A DNA stretch of 48,732 nt from contig CASECI010000010.1 in NCBI GenBank assembly GCA_949286465.1, forward strand, positions 1 to 48,732, read 5' to 3'. Of the stretch, positions 9,452 through 18,822 are shown in pieces. Both the position numbers and the translations under genes were made by a program. Positions within the stretch are counted from its first letter, which is position 1; each line of letters begins with the position of its first letter. Under the pieces are notes generated by a model that saw only the letters and a program-made list of their open reading frames with translations, had not been told where the DNA came from and made no database searches. The DNA is from an uncultured Alphaproteobacteria bacterium (GTDB taxonomy: Bacteria > Pseudomonadota > Alphaproteobacteria > CAAHEQ01 > UBA3637).

Positions 9452-9610
9452 TTGTTTCCCTTTACAAAATAAAAATTATCAAAAAATCAAATTCTTAATC
9501 TTCTTTAAATAACTCTATTACTATTGAAGCAATACCTTTTTATAAAAAACACCTTGACTTTTTATTCAAATACAGCAACCCTAAACAAGATTTTATTGAA
9601 AGACAAAATA

Positions 9611-11038
9611 ATGAAAACTTTGCCTCGTATCATAAAAAAAATACACCCTTTAATTCATAGAGTCTACCTTTTCTTAAAACCGGCTTATTGGCGATTGAGA
9701 ACACCAGCACAAAAAAAATTCGATCTCCGTTTACAGTATATTTTTATTGGTTGTTGTATTGGGGTCTTATTAGTTGCATCGATTATCCCTGCAGCTAATA
9801 AATTAATCTCTTATTCTATTGAAAAAAAAGAACTTATCTCTGAAAAGAAAAAAACTGATCAGGTTAAATTAGAAATTCCCAAAACACCTGAAGAACAACT
9901 CTTATTTAATATTGAAACTGGAAAAATAAAAACAACTTCTCTTACTTTAGAAAAAAATGAAACGTTATCTGGTCTTCTTAAACGAGCCGATCTTTCTATG
10001 AAAGAAGCTTTAGAAACAGCTAAAGCTCTGGAATTGGTGATCGATCTTAGAAAATTAAGACCTGGACAAGTTTTCGAACTATTCTTTAGCTCTGACAACA
10101 CCTTTTACGGTCTACAAATGGAAACAAGACAAGGTGATACTGTATCTGTCTTTAAAGATAAAAATGGTCTTTTCATTCCTCAAGCGAAAGAAGGGAAAAT
10201 CGTTTCAGAAATGATTAAAGTTGATGGAACAATTACAAGTAATTTTTCCTCAGATGCAGACAAAGCAGGATTACCTAAAGCGATCGCTGCACAAGTTATT
10301 CAAGCCCTAGATGGGGAAATAGATTTCAGAACTGATCTTAAAGCTGGAGAACCTTTTAGCATCATCTATGAAAAAAAAGTAACTGAAACAGGGCGAGAAG
10401 TTGGAAAAAGTATTTTACAATACGTCTCTTTAACTGCAAACAATAAAGTCTATAATCGATATTATTTCGTTGATGCAGCTGGAACTCCTGGTTTTTATAA
10501 TGAATACGGTGAAAGTGCTCCTAAAACATTAATGAAAAGACCTCTCGGTCGAGGTCGTATATCCTCCCCTTTTGGCATGCGTAGGCATCCGATTTTAAAA
10601 TATCAAATTCACCATTCTGGAACAGACTTTCCGGCTCCTTTAGGAACTCCAATCCCAGCTGGAGGGGATGGTGTTATCGTCGAAATGGGGTGGAAAGGTG
10701 CTTATGGAAAATATATTCGGATTAAGCACACCAATACTTATTCTACAGCCTACGGACACATGAGCCGTTTTAATGATGACTTACATATCGGTTCTTATGT
10801 CAAAAGAGGTGATATTATTGCTTATGTTGGATCAACTGGACGTTCAACAGGTCCTCATCTTCATTATGAAGTATTAAAAAATGGAAAACAAGTTAACCCT
10901 CTTAATACATATACAATCCCTAAAAGAGCTCTCAAAGGAAATGCTTTGCAAAAATTTAAACAAAAAGCAAAAGAAATTAACCCTCTTTATGTAGATCCAC
11001 AAGAAAAAGAATCTCAACCTATCCCTAATAAGAAATAG
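9611..11038 (+). CDS. M23-family peptidoglycan endopeptidase
   Basis: A 475-residue membrane-anchored protein with an N-terminal hydrophobic segment (about 31-50), a charged linker, a middle OapA/LysM-like region (about 110-290), and a C-terminal LytM/M23 metallopeptidase domain. Zn ligands are visible in HHSGTDF and in GPHLHYE, with the GYGHM-like YGHMSRF between, so the enzyme looks active. It probably cleaves peptide cross-links in the periplasm, as MepM-type enzymes do. I chose the ATG at 9611 over a TTG at 9524, because the extra 29 residues are not typical and the membrane segment then lies near the N-terminus. It converges on, and overlaps by 14 bases, the solute-binding gene. Confidence 0.9.
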   Translation: MKTLPRIIKKIHPLIHRVYLFLKPAYWRLRTPAQKKFDLRLQYIFIGCCIGVLLVASIIPAANKLISYSIEKKELISEKKKTDQVKLEIPKTPEEQLLFNIETGKIKTTSLTLEKNETLSGLLKRADLSMKEALETAKALELVIDLRKLRPGQVFELFFSSDNTFYGLQMETRQGDTVSVFKDKNGLFIPQAKEGKIVSEMIKVDGTITSNFSSDADKAGLPKAIAAQVIQALDGEIDFRTDLKAGEPFSIIYEKKVTETGREVGKSILQYVSLTANNKVYNRYYFVDAAGTPGFYNEYGESAPKTLMKRPLGRGRISSPFGMRRHPILKYQIHHSGTDFPAPLGTPIPAGGDGVIVEMGWKGAYGKYIRIKHTNTYSTAYGHMSRFNDDLHIGSYVKRGDIIAYVGSTGRSTGPHLHYEVLKNGKQVNPLNTYTIPKRALKGNALQKFKQKAKEINPLYVDPQEKESQPIPNKK

Positions 11039-12128
11039 GAGCTGTCGTAGATACTTTCATTTTCTCCATTTCTTGTTGAATCAAAATATCCGGGTCTAAT
11101 TCTTCTAAAGACTTTATATTCTCCTTCATTTGTGTCTCTTCTTCTGTTTCTTCTAGCTCCGTTTCATCTTTTAGATTTAATCCCTCTTCCGTTAATAAAG
11201 AAGGTTCATCCTTAAATTTATCTCCCCATTCTATAATATATTTCATAATAAAAGAACGCATGAAATCTTTATCGGCAACTAACTCTTTTATCCTTTGCTC
11301 AAAATAATCTTTATGCATGCCTGCACAAGGCCCTACCTGAGAAAAAGCCATAAACATATTTGGATTTCGATAAACTGTCTGTGATACATCCATCGCATCT
11401 ACAATCTTAAAACGTCGCATTTCTGCTTCTGCTGCATATAAACTCGTAATCATAAAGTCTGCTTCTTTTTTAATTAGCATTTTAAAAGCATTCCTTGCTC
11501 CAGAAACTTCCGTCATTGGGACACTTTTAGGAAATGTTGGCCTTAATAAGGGCCAAATCATTTCTTCTCGCCGAACGACTCCTTTTTTGCCCTTTAAGTC
11601 TGAGAAGTCTTTCACTTCTGGAAGAGAGCCTTTCAAAGAAACAATCACAAAAGGATTACTCAAATAAGCTGGAAAAATAATATCTAAACTCGCATAAGGA
11701 TCATTATCATAATAAGTCGCTAACAGTACATCAGATTGACCCCAGCGAACAGCTTTTTGACCTTCGGTATAACTCTTATAACCCGAATTCCTTATCTTAA
11801 GTCCTCTTTCTTTCGCTATTTTCTCAAACAAAGCGTAACCTATACCTGCATTACGTGCTGAAACCTCTGCACCTAACCTTCCTTTTTGAATCTCAACCCA
11901 TCCAAATGGAGGATAATTCACAAAACCAGCAACACGAATAGGATGAAAACCTGCTCCACAAGCAGAATAATTCTCTTTTTCATTCTTTTTCTTTGACGTA
12001 TCCGCCTCTTCATCAACATAAGATACATTTGATGTCGTGCGTGATACGCGTTTACGGTTAGGCGCTGCATTAATTGCTGTCGTTACTAAAAAAAACATCA
12101 TCAAAAGAATTATCACTGATTTTCTCAT
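11025..12128 (-). CDS. Periplasmic solute-binding-protein-like (SBP_bac_3 type)
   Basis: A 367-residue protein with a Sec signal peptide (MRKSVIILLMMFFLVTTAINA). Residues about 60-290 resemble family 3 amino-acid-binding proteins: GFVNYPPFGW, then GIGYALFEKIAKERGL, and KGKKGVVRRE. A Glu-rich C-terminal tail (about 310-355) is unusual. No ABC permease or ATPase gene is adjacent. Instead it starts two bases after the stop of a sensor kinase gene, so it may serve as a ligand-binding partner of that kinase (inference). Ligand unknown. Confidence 0.78.
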   Translation of the reverse strand: MRKSVIILLMMFFLVTTAINAAPNRKRVSRTTSNVSYVDEEADTSKKKNEKENYSACGAGFHPIRVAGFVNYPPFGWVEIQKGRLGAEVSARNAGIGYALFEKIAKERGLKIRNSGYKSYTEGQKAVRWGQSDVLLATYYDNDPYASLDIIFPAYLSNPFVIVSLKGSLPEVKDFSDLKGKKGVVRREEMIWPLLRPTFPKSVPMTEVSGARNAFKMLIKKEADFMITSLYAAEAEMRRFKIVDAMDVSQTVYRNPNMFMAFSQVGPCAGMHKDYFEQRIKELVADKDFMRSFIMKYIIEWGDKFKDEPSLLTEEGLNLKDETELEETEEETQMKENIKSLEELDPDILIQQEMEKMKVSTTAPISY

Positions 12129-12130
12129 TT

Positions 12131-14227
12131 CTAATGATCCTTTTCTTCTGTTAAATCTTTATTCTCTTTCTCTTCGGTTGTCGCTTCTATCACTCGGTTC
12201 GTAGGTAAATAAACAGTTACAGTTGTTCCCTTCCCTTCTGTGCTAACCATATCAACGTGCCCGCCATGAAGCTCAACCAAACGCTTGACTAAAGATAAAC
12301 CTAATCCACTCCCTGTATGAGCACGTGTCATAATGTTTTCAACTTGTGTAAATGGCGTAAATAAGGTCCCAATCTTATCCGCTGGAATTCCTATCCCGTT
12401 ATCCTTTACAATTAACTCAAGCTCACCTTTATCCGATTTACGAACTGTTATCTCTATCTTTCCTCTATCATGCGTAAATTTAATGGCATTTGATAATAAA
12501 TTCAACATGATTTGTTTTATAATGCGATCATCTGCTCGAACCATAGACACATCTGAAGCAATATCTAGTTTCATCTCTCGCCTATTCGCTTCAGGATAAT
12601 GCTCTACTAAAGACATAATCTCTTCCATTAATTTGTGAATATCTAATTCCTTTTCATTTAACCGTTGATGTCCACTTTCTACACGAGATAAATCTAAAAT
12701 ATCATTAATCAAAGAAAGAAGATGCTGACCACTCGAATGAATGTATTTAACATAATCTATGTATTGTGGATTATCTATCTTTCCAAAAGTTTCCATCTCT
12801 ATCGTTTCTGAAAAACCTAAGATGGCATTCAGTGGTGTTCGAAGTTCATGACTAACATTTGCTAAAAAGTCTGTCTTTGCTCTATTAGCTGCTTCCGCTG
12901 CATCCTTCGCTGTAATTAAATCTCCAATCATGATATTCATATCCGCCGCTTGTTGTTCCATGATTTGTTTATTTCTTTCTAATTCTTGAATCTGTGCTCT
13001 TAATCTTTCCTCATAGTTACGGATAGCCGTCTGCGTTAAACTACGTGCTCTTTGCTCTTCTATATTTTTACACAACTCTATAATTAGGTTTCCTAACCTT
13101 TCTGGCCTCGTTCCATTAAAGTCATGATTTCTGCTGGAAAAAAAACTAATAAACCCCTCAACAACGCCATTAATGATAACGGGAAATGCATATGTTGAGT
13201 GAAAAAGAACAGGACTTAGAGAATACCAATATTTTTTATAATATGATATATTTTCTGTATCTGCATATCCAAAAGGTTTCTTCCTAAGTAAAACCTGAAC
13301 CATAGCGGATTCTTGATCTTCTGGATCATCTACATTCAGAAACTCTATTCGGGAAACGAGCTTTTTTTCCTTTCCCGTCATAACTTCTATATAGATTTTA
13401 TTATTCTGAAAACGACCAAAAAAGGCGACTGAAAAATCATATGCTTTTAAAATTGAATTTAAAACTTGTTTAATTAAAAAGACTTCATCATTCTTCTGAT
13501 CAAAGCTTCTTAAATAAGAAAGTACCGAAAATAAAGCTGTATAATCTTTTGAAAACTCATCCTTTTGTTTAAAATAAGATATATCATCAATTAAAAATAG
13601 ATATTCCTTTTTGGGCTTTGACAATAATGTTACTCTTAGCCGGCAGAAAATAACTTCTCCATTTTTTTTCTTTAAATCCAATCGCTTCTCAAGAGAATCC
13701 TTTGTCTTCATCTTTTTTAAATCTTCAAAAGAAAGATCGCTTTCATATAGTAAAAAAGCATCAAACGGCTTCATTTTCATTTCTTCTGAAGAATAAAGTA
13801 AAAGCTCTGATAACATTGGATTGGAATAAACAATTTTATTTCCTTGTAAAAGGGCTATTCCTATGCGCGCCCAATCTATCAAATGTTCTTTCTCAATCAA
13901 AACTTCTTTTAAACCTTGATTAGCTTCGAATAAATACTGGCTTTTACGACGCAAAAACCGATTGATGTTTTCAGGAAAGAAAAAACCATAAATTCGTGTT
14001 AACCCTATAAATAAAATAAACGCAGACCAAAATATGGAAAAAAAGAAAAAAGAGCGGCCTACGGCATAAACTGTCTGTTTAGCAACTTCCTCATCCAGCT
14101 CTAAAACACGCCAGCTCCACTCATAAGTTAAAATAGTCATACTTACCAGAACAATAGATGCAAGAATAACCGTTAATAAAGCATACTTATATTGCCATAA
14201 TAAAAATTTTATATGCATTTTTTTCAT
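12131..14227 (-). CDS. Membrane sensor histidine kinase (PAS-GAF-HisKA-HATPase)
   Basis: A 698-residue kinase with two transmembrane segments (about 12-34 and 58-82) and only a short loop of about 23 residues between them. A PAS-like domain (about 115-220), a GAF-like region (about 230-385), and a coiled coil (about 400-450) follow. The dimerisation domain has the phospho-accepting His460 in FLANVSHELRTPLNAILGFSE-type sequence, close to the PleC/DivJ style of Alphaproteobacteria. The ATPase has the N box LLSNAIKFT, G1 DNGIGIP and G2 GSGLGLSLV. No receiver domain or regulator gene is present nearby. It is followed immediately by the solute-binding-like gene. A good ribosome binding site (AAGGAG) precedes the ATG. 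Confidence 0.9.
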   Translation of the reverse strand: MKKMHIKFLLWQYKYALLTVILASIVLVSMTILTYEWSWRVLELDEEVAKQTVYAVGRSFFFFSIFWSAFILFIGLTRIYGFFFPENINRFLRRKSQYLFEANQGLKEVLIEKEHLIDWARIGIALLQGNKIVYSNPMLSELLLYSSEEMKMKPFDAFLLYESDLSFEDLKKMKTKDSLEKRLDLKKKNGEVIFCRLRVTLLSKPKKEYLFLIDDISYFKQKDEFSKDYTALFSVLSYLRSFDQKNDEVFLIKQVLNSILKAYDFSVAFFGRFQNNKIYIEVMTGKEKKLVSRIEFLNVDDPEDQESAMVQVLLRKKPFGYADTENISYYKKYWYSLSPVLFHSTYAFPVIINGVVEGFISFFSSRNHDFNGTRPERLGNLIIELCKNIEEQRARSLTQTAIRNYEERLRAQIQELERNKQIMEQQAADMNIMIGDLITAKDAAEAANRAKTDFLANVSHELRTPLNAILGFSETIEMETFGKIDNPQYIDYVKYIHSSGQHLLSLINDILDLSRVESGHQRLNEKELDIHKLMEEIMSLVEHYPEANRREMKLDIASDVSMVRADDRIIKQIMLNLLSNAIKFTHDRGKIEITVRKSDKGELELIVKDNGIGIPADKIGTLFTPFTQVENIMTRAHTGSGLGLSLVKRLVELHGGHVDMVSTEGKGTTVTVYLPTNRVIEATTEEKENKDLTEEKDH

Positions 14228-14298
14228 TAAAATAAGTCTCCTTATTGGGACTTTAAAACGAAAGAACTTAATAAAAAATAAAAAATTTAAAAATTATC

Positions 14299-14327
14299 TT
14301 GATAAAAAAGAACAAATCGTGTACAAA
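14299..14327 (+). promoter_or_regulatory. Predicted recA promoter with LexA-like half-sites
   Basis: TTGATA (14299-14304) and TACAAA (14322-14327) are 17 bases apart. Inside lies GAAC-N7-GTAC (14310-14324), one mismatch from the alphaproteobacterial LexA pattern GAAC-N7-GAAC (complement of GTTC-N7-GTTC). The same segment also contains TTG-N11-CAA (14299-14315), another form described for recA boxes in some Rhizobiales. Placement over the promoter core fits repression by LexA, but the site is degenerate. Confidence 0.4.
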
Positions 14328-14410
14328 TCTTATTTATGAAGAAAAATGTTGATTTTTAAATAAGGTATTTATAAAAATAGAATATCAGTTTAATCAAAAG
14401 GAAAAAGAAA

Positions 14411-15475
14411 ATGATGGATAAAGAAAAAGCTTTAGGTGTTGCCCTTTCACAAATCGAACGCACTTTCGGAAAAGGATCTATTATGCGGTTGGGGCAATGT
14501 GATAACGCTGTCGAAATTCCGGCTATTTCAACGGGCTCTCTCGGCCTAGATATGGCTCTTGGTATCGGCGGCTTACCTAAAGGTAGAATCATCGAAATTT
14601 ATGGACCAGAGAGTTCAGGAAAAACAACATTAGCTCTCCATGTCGTCGCAGAATCTCAAAAACAAGGTGGCTCTTGCGCTTACATCGATGCAGAACATGC
14701 TATGGATCCTTCTTATGCTGCTAAATTAGGCGTTAATATTAATGATTTATTGATCTCTCAGCCAGACACTGGAGAACAAGCCTTAGAAATTGCTGATACA
14801 TTAGTTCGTTCAGGGGCTATTGATGTATTAGTTGTCGATTCGGTTGCTGCTCTTGTCCCTAAAGCGGAAATTGAAGGAGAAATGGGAGATCAACATATGG
14901 GACTTCAAGCTCGTTTAATGAGCCAAGCTCTCAGAAAATTAACCGCTTCTGTTGCGCGTTCAAACACATTAATCATTTTCATTAACCAAATTCGTATGAA
15001 AATTGGAGTTATGTTTGGGAACCCTGAGACAACAACAGGCGGAAACGCTCTTAAATTCTATGCATCAGTTCGCCTTGATATTCGCAGAATTGGCGCAGTT
15101 AAAGATCGTGAGGATACGATTGGAAATCAAACACGTGTTAAAATCGTTAAAAATAAAGTAGCTCCTCCATTTAAAACTGTTGACTTTGATATCATCTATG
15201 GTGAAGGAATTTCTAAAACTGGAGAAATTTTGGACTTAGGCGTCAAAGCGAATGTTGTTGAAAAGTCCGGCTCTTGGTACTCATATAAGGGAAATCGATT
15301 AGGGCAAGGTCGTGAAAGCGCTCGTCAATACTTAAAAGATAATCCAGATTTAATGGCCGAAATTGAAAAAGCTATTCGTGCAGATGCAAATGAATTAGCG
15401 CAAAAAATGATTGTAGATGATCATGCTCCAGCTATGATGGAAGAAGGAAACGCTGCTGCTATTTCAGAAGAATAA
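14411..15475 (+). CDS. recA: Recombinase RecA
   Basis: RecA forms ATP-dependent filaments on single-stranded DNA for recombinational repair and for activating LexA self-cleavage. The 354 residues show Walker [13 protein letters not shown] (about 65-76), the Walker B region [13 protein letters not shown], the [13 protein letters not shown] signature and [17 protein letters not shown]. An acidic C-terminal tail is present. The start could be either of two adjacent ATG codons; the first has AAGGA at a suitable distance. A strong terminator follows immediately. The adjacent alaS is the usual alphaproteobacterial order. Confidence 0.98.
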   Translation: MMDKEKALGVALSQIERTFGKGSIMRLGQCDNAVEIPAISTGSLGLDMALGIGGLPKGRIIEIYGPESSGKTTLALHVVAESQKQGGSCAYIDAEHAMDPSYAAKLGVNINDLLISQPDTGEQALEIADTLVRSGAIDVLVVDSVAALVPKAEIEGEMGDQHMGLQARLMSQALRKLTASVARSNTLIIFINQIRMKIGVMFGNPETTTGGNALKFYASVRLDIRRIGAVKDREDTIGNQTRVKIVKNKVAPPFKTVDFDIIYGEGISKTGEILDLGVKANVVEKSGSWYSYKGNRLGQGRESARQYLKDNPDLMAEIEKAIRADANELAQKMIVDDHAPAMMEEGNAAAISEE

Positions 15476-15495
15476 AGACAAGATTGAAAAAAAAG

Positions 15496-15525
15496 AAGCT
15501 CGGTCTTGTCACCGAGCTTTTTTTT
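15496..15525 (+). terminator. Rho-independent terminator of recA
   Basis: Stem aagctcggt (15496-15504), loop cttgtc, complementary arm accgagctt (15511-15519), followed by an uninterrupted T run to 15525. Confidence 0.92.
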
Positions 15526-15567
15526 CGGTATAATTGCGAAACTTTTATTTTTTATAGGACAGATTAA

Positions 15568-18210
15568 ATGACAATTACAAATGATATACGAAAAAAGTTT
15601 GTGGACTATTTTGTAAAACAAGGACACACTCATGTTCCAAGTTCTCCTCTTGTTCCATTGAATGACCCAACTTTGATGTTTACCAATTCTGGAATGGTTC
15701 AATTCAAAAACTATTTTACAGGAGCTGAAAATCCTCCATTTACTCGTGCAACGACATATCAAAAATCTGTCCGAGCAGGCGGAAAACACAACGATTTAGA
15801 TAATGTAGGATATACTGTCCGCCATCATACTTTCTTTGAGATGTTAGGCAACTTCTCTTTCGGAGACTATTTTAAAGATGATGCTATTTTCTTTGCCTGG
15901 GATTTATTAACAAAAGAACTCGGGATTCCTAAAGAAAAACTTTATGTCACAATCTTCCATAATGATGAACAAGCACATGATATCTGGAAGAAAGTAGCTA
16001 ACTTATCAGAAGATCGCATTATTCGTATTGCGACAAAAGATAATTTCTGGCAAATGGGTGACACAGGCCCTTGCGGTCCTTGTTCTGAAATTTTTTACGA
16101 TCATGGAGAAAAATATTGGGGCGGACTACCTGGCACACCTGAAGAAGATGGAGATCGTTATATCGAAATTTGGAATCTTGTTTTTGATCAATTTGAAGAT
16201 TTACCGGATGGTTCTCGTATAAATATTCCAAAACCTTGTATTGATACAGGTTCGGGCCTAGAAAGATTAAGTGCTGTCCTTCATGGAACAAATGATAATT
16301 TTGCAATTGATGTCATGCGCGCTTTAATTGAAAATGCTGCAAATATTGCAGGAACAGACCCTGATGGCCCCAATAAAATTTCTCTGCGTGTAATTGCTGA
16401 TCATCTTCGTTCTTCTGCTTTTTTAATTGCTGATGGCGTTTTACCTTCTAATGAAGGGCGCGGATATGTTTTACGCCGGATTATGCGTCGTGCGATGAGA
16501 CACGCTCACTTAATTGGGTGCAAAGATCCTTTAATGTATAAGCTCGTTGAGGGATTAAAAGAGCACATGGGTGAAGTTTATCCAGAATTAGGACGTGCTC
16601 AATCTCTTATTGAAGAGACACTCAAATTAGAAGAAACGCGTTTCAAACAAACTTTAGATAAAGGCTTAAAATTATTAGATGCAGAAGTTGCTTCTATTGG
16701 AGAAAATAAAATTTTCCCTGGTGATGTTGCCTTTAAGTTATATGACACCTATGGTTTCCCTCTTGATTTAACACAAGATGCTTTACGTTCTAAAGAAATT
16801 TCTGTTGATGTTGACGCTTTTAATAAAGCCATGAACAAGCAGCGCGAAGAAGCAAGAAAAGCATGGGTAGGTTCTGGAGATACCGCAACAGAAAGCATTT
16901 GGTTTGATGTATCTGAAAACGTACAACCGACAGATTTTCTAGGTTATACCTCAACTGAAGCAGAAGCTCAAATCGTTGCTCTTGTTAAAGAAGGAAAAAA
17001 TGTTAATACTTTAACTGAAGGCGACAAGGGTTATATTATCACCAACCAAACGCCTTTCTTTGGAGAAACAGGAGGACAAGTCGGCGATACAGGGTATATC
17101 CGTTCAGAAAAGGGATTATTTCATGTAATCGATACACAAAAGAAACTTGGGAAACTCTTTATTCATGAAGGCGTTTTAGAAAAAGGTCAATTTTCTTTAA
17201 ATGATACTGTCCTCATGCAAGTTGATACCAAGAGACGTCATCGCATACAAGGACATCATTCTGCAACGCATCTTTTACAAGCGGCGTTACAAGAAGTTCT
17301 TGGAAAACATGTCGCACAGAAAGGCTCTTTTGTCTGTGCTGATTATCTGCGATTTGACTTTAGTCATCCACGTCAAATGACACAAGAAGAAATTGATCGT
17401 GTTGAAGAAAAAGTAAATGAAATGATTTTAAATAATTTGTCTGGCACAACACGTTTAATGACACCAGATGAAGCGATTGCACAAGGTGCTATGGCTTTGT
17501 TCGGAGAAAAATACGGAGAGACAGTCCGTGTCGTTTCTTTTGGACCAATAGAAAAACCTGTTTCAATAGAACTATGTGGTGGGACACATGTTTCTCGCAC
17601 AGGAGATATTGGAATGTTTAAAATCATTTCTGAGGGAGCAGTTTCATCTGGTGTTCGTCGGATAGAAGCTGTTACAGGTATGGCTGCTTACGAGTACACA
17701 AAACAAACAAGTGATACCTTAGCTGCTGCTTCAGAACTATTAAAAACAACTGCGGATAAAATTACAGGAAGAATCCAAGCTCTCATAGACGATAAGAAAA
17801 AATTAGAAAAACAAATTTCAGACATGAGACAAAAAGCTGCCTTTGTTGCATCTTCCGAGGGCATTTCAGAAAAACAAAATATAGATGGTTTGCCATTTAC
17901 CTTCATCGAAAAAACACTTCAAGACGTTCCTGCAAAAGAACTCAAAGGAATGGCCGATCAATTTAAGAAAGCAATTAAAACCGGTGTTGTTGCTCTTATC
18001 AGCACAAATGAAGGAAAAGTATCTATTGTTGTTGGCGTAACTGATGATTTGACTAACAAAGTAAATGCTGTTGATCTCGTCAAACTCGCTGCACCTTATG
18101 TAGGTGGGCAAGGAGGTGGCGGAAGACCTGATATGGCTCAAGCAGGAGGCAATCAACCCTCTCATATTAATGAGGCGATTCAAGCGATTAAACAGTCTCT
18201 GAAAAAATAG
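15568..18210 (+). CDS. alaS: Alanyl-tRNA synthetase
   Basis: This class II synthetase charges tRNA-Ala and edits mischarged tRNA. The 880 residues are full length. Class II motifs are seen in the catalytic domain (MFTNSGMVQFKNYF near 35, RHHTFFEMLGNFSFGDYFK near 90, and GSGLERL near 230). The editing domain has HHSATHLLQAAL (about 565) and the zinc-binding CGGTHV (about 670). The C-Ala domain ends with the glycine-rich GGQGGGGRPDMAQAGG. The ribosome binding site is AGGA eight bases before the ATG. It probably continues into the LOG-family gene nine bases downstream. Confidence 0.98.
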   Translation: MTITNDIRKKFVDYFVKQGHTHVPSSPLVPLNDPTLMFTNSGMVQFKNYFTGAENPPFTRATTYQKSVRAGGKHNDLDNVGYTVRHHTFFEMLGNFSFGDYFKDDAIFFAWDLLTKELGIPKEKLYVTIFHNDEQAHDIWKKVANLSEDRIIRIATKDNFWQMGDTGPCGPCSEIFYDHGEKYWGGLPGTPEEDGDRYIEIWNLVFDQFEDLPDGSRINIPKPCIDTGSGLERLSAVLHGTNDNFAIDVMRALIENAANIAGTDPDGPNKISLRVIADHLRSSAFLIADGVLPSNEGRGYVLRRIMRRAMRHAHLIGCKDPLMYKLVEGLKEHMGEVYPELGRAQSLIEETLKLEETRFKQTLDKGLKLLDAEVASIGENKIFPGDVAFKLYDTYGFPLDLTQDALRSKEISVDVDAFNKAMNKQREEARKAWVGSGDTATESIWFDVSENVQPTDFLGYTSTEAEAQIVALVKEGKNVNTLTEGDKGYIITNQTPFFGETGGQVGDTGYIRSEKGLFHVIDTQKKLGKLFIHEGVLEKGQFSLNDTVLMQVDTKRRHRIQGHHSATHLLQAALQEVLGKHVAQKGSFVCADYLRFDFSHPRQMTQEEIDRVEEKVNEMILNNLSGTTRLMTPDEAIAQGAMALFGEKYGETVRVVSFGPIEKPVSIELCGGTHVSRTGDIGMFKIISEGAVSSGVRRIEAVTGMAAYEYTKQTSDTLAAASELLKTTADKITGRIQALIDDKKKLEKQISDMRQKAAFVASSEGISEKQNIDGLPFTFIEKTLQDVPAKELKGMADQFKKAIKTGVVALISTNEGKVSIVVGVTDDLTNKVNAVDLVKLAAPYVGGQGGGGRPDMAQAGGNQPSHINEAIQAIKQSLKK

Positions 18211-18219
18211 GGCCCTATT

Positions 18220-18822
18220 ATGTTTCGAAAAAAAACAAAAACAATTTGTATTTTTTGTGGTTCTCAATTTGGTGACTTTCCTGAGTTACCTCAACAAGTT
18301 GAAGATTTTGCATTTTCTCTTTCAGAAAAAGGCTATCGTGTTATCTTTGGAGGCGGACAGGAAGGGTTAATGGGGCAAGTCTACAAAGGGGCTTCTAAAG
18401 CTAAAAAACATCATATCACAGGGGTTCCTTTTTTCTCAATGCTTCACGAATTAAAAGATCAATCAAAATTTGAAAAACTCTTACTCGCAAAAACATTGGG
18501 AAAAAGAAAAGATATCTTTGTAAAATATGCCGATGCTTTTATTGTATTTCCAGGGGCACTTGGAACAATTGATGAATATTTCCACGTTAGTGTATTAAAT
18601 GCATATAAAATTATTAATGCTCCTCTCATTATTGCTAATTTAAACAGCTATTATGATGTCTTAGAGAAATTGACAATATTGCCTGTGCAACATCAATTTA
18701 TGAATCCTGAAATGCTGAAAAATATATATAGTGTTTCTTCTGTCAAAGAAATCTTATCTTGTTTAGAAAACTTATCTCAAGATAAATCTCTTTATACAAA
18801 ATATAAAAAAGAATTAACTTAA
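18220..18822 (+). CDS. LOG-family (TIGR00730-like) nucleoside 5'-monophosphate phosphoribohydrolase homologue
   Basis: A 200-residue Rossmann-fold protein of the LOG family, members of which split cytokinin or purine nucleotide monophosphates into base and ribose 5-phosphate. The N-terminus has IFCGSQFG and the nucleotide-binding VIFGGGQEGLMGQVYKGA. The catalytic signature, usually PGGxGTxxE, reads PGALGTIDE here (about 109-117): the second Gly is Ala, though the Glu and an upstream Arg-Lys pair (KRKDIF) are kept. A second LOG gene with a canonical motif occurs at 33454. It follows alaS by nine bases and overlaps the convergent coupling-protein gene by nine bases. Substrate unknown. Confidence 0.85.
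   Translation: MFRKKTKTICIFCGSQFGDFPELPQQVEDFAFSLSEKGYRVIFGGGQEGLMGQVYKGASKAKKHHITGVPFFSMLHELKDQSKFEKLLLAKTLGKRKDIFVKYADAFIVFPGALGTIDEYFHVSVLNAYKIINAPLIIANLNSYYDVLEKLTILPVQHQFMNPEMLKNIYSVSSVKEILSCLENLSQDKSLYTKYKKELT

Noticed and set aside
9524..9610. Longer N-terminus (TTG start) for the M23 peptidase
   Set aside because: The ATG at 9611 gives a normal N-terminus before the membrane segment; the additional 29 residues look like translated upstream DNA.
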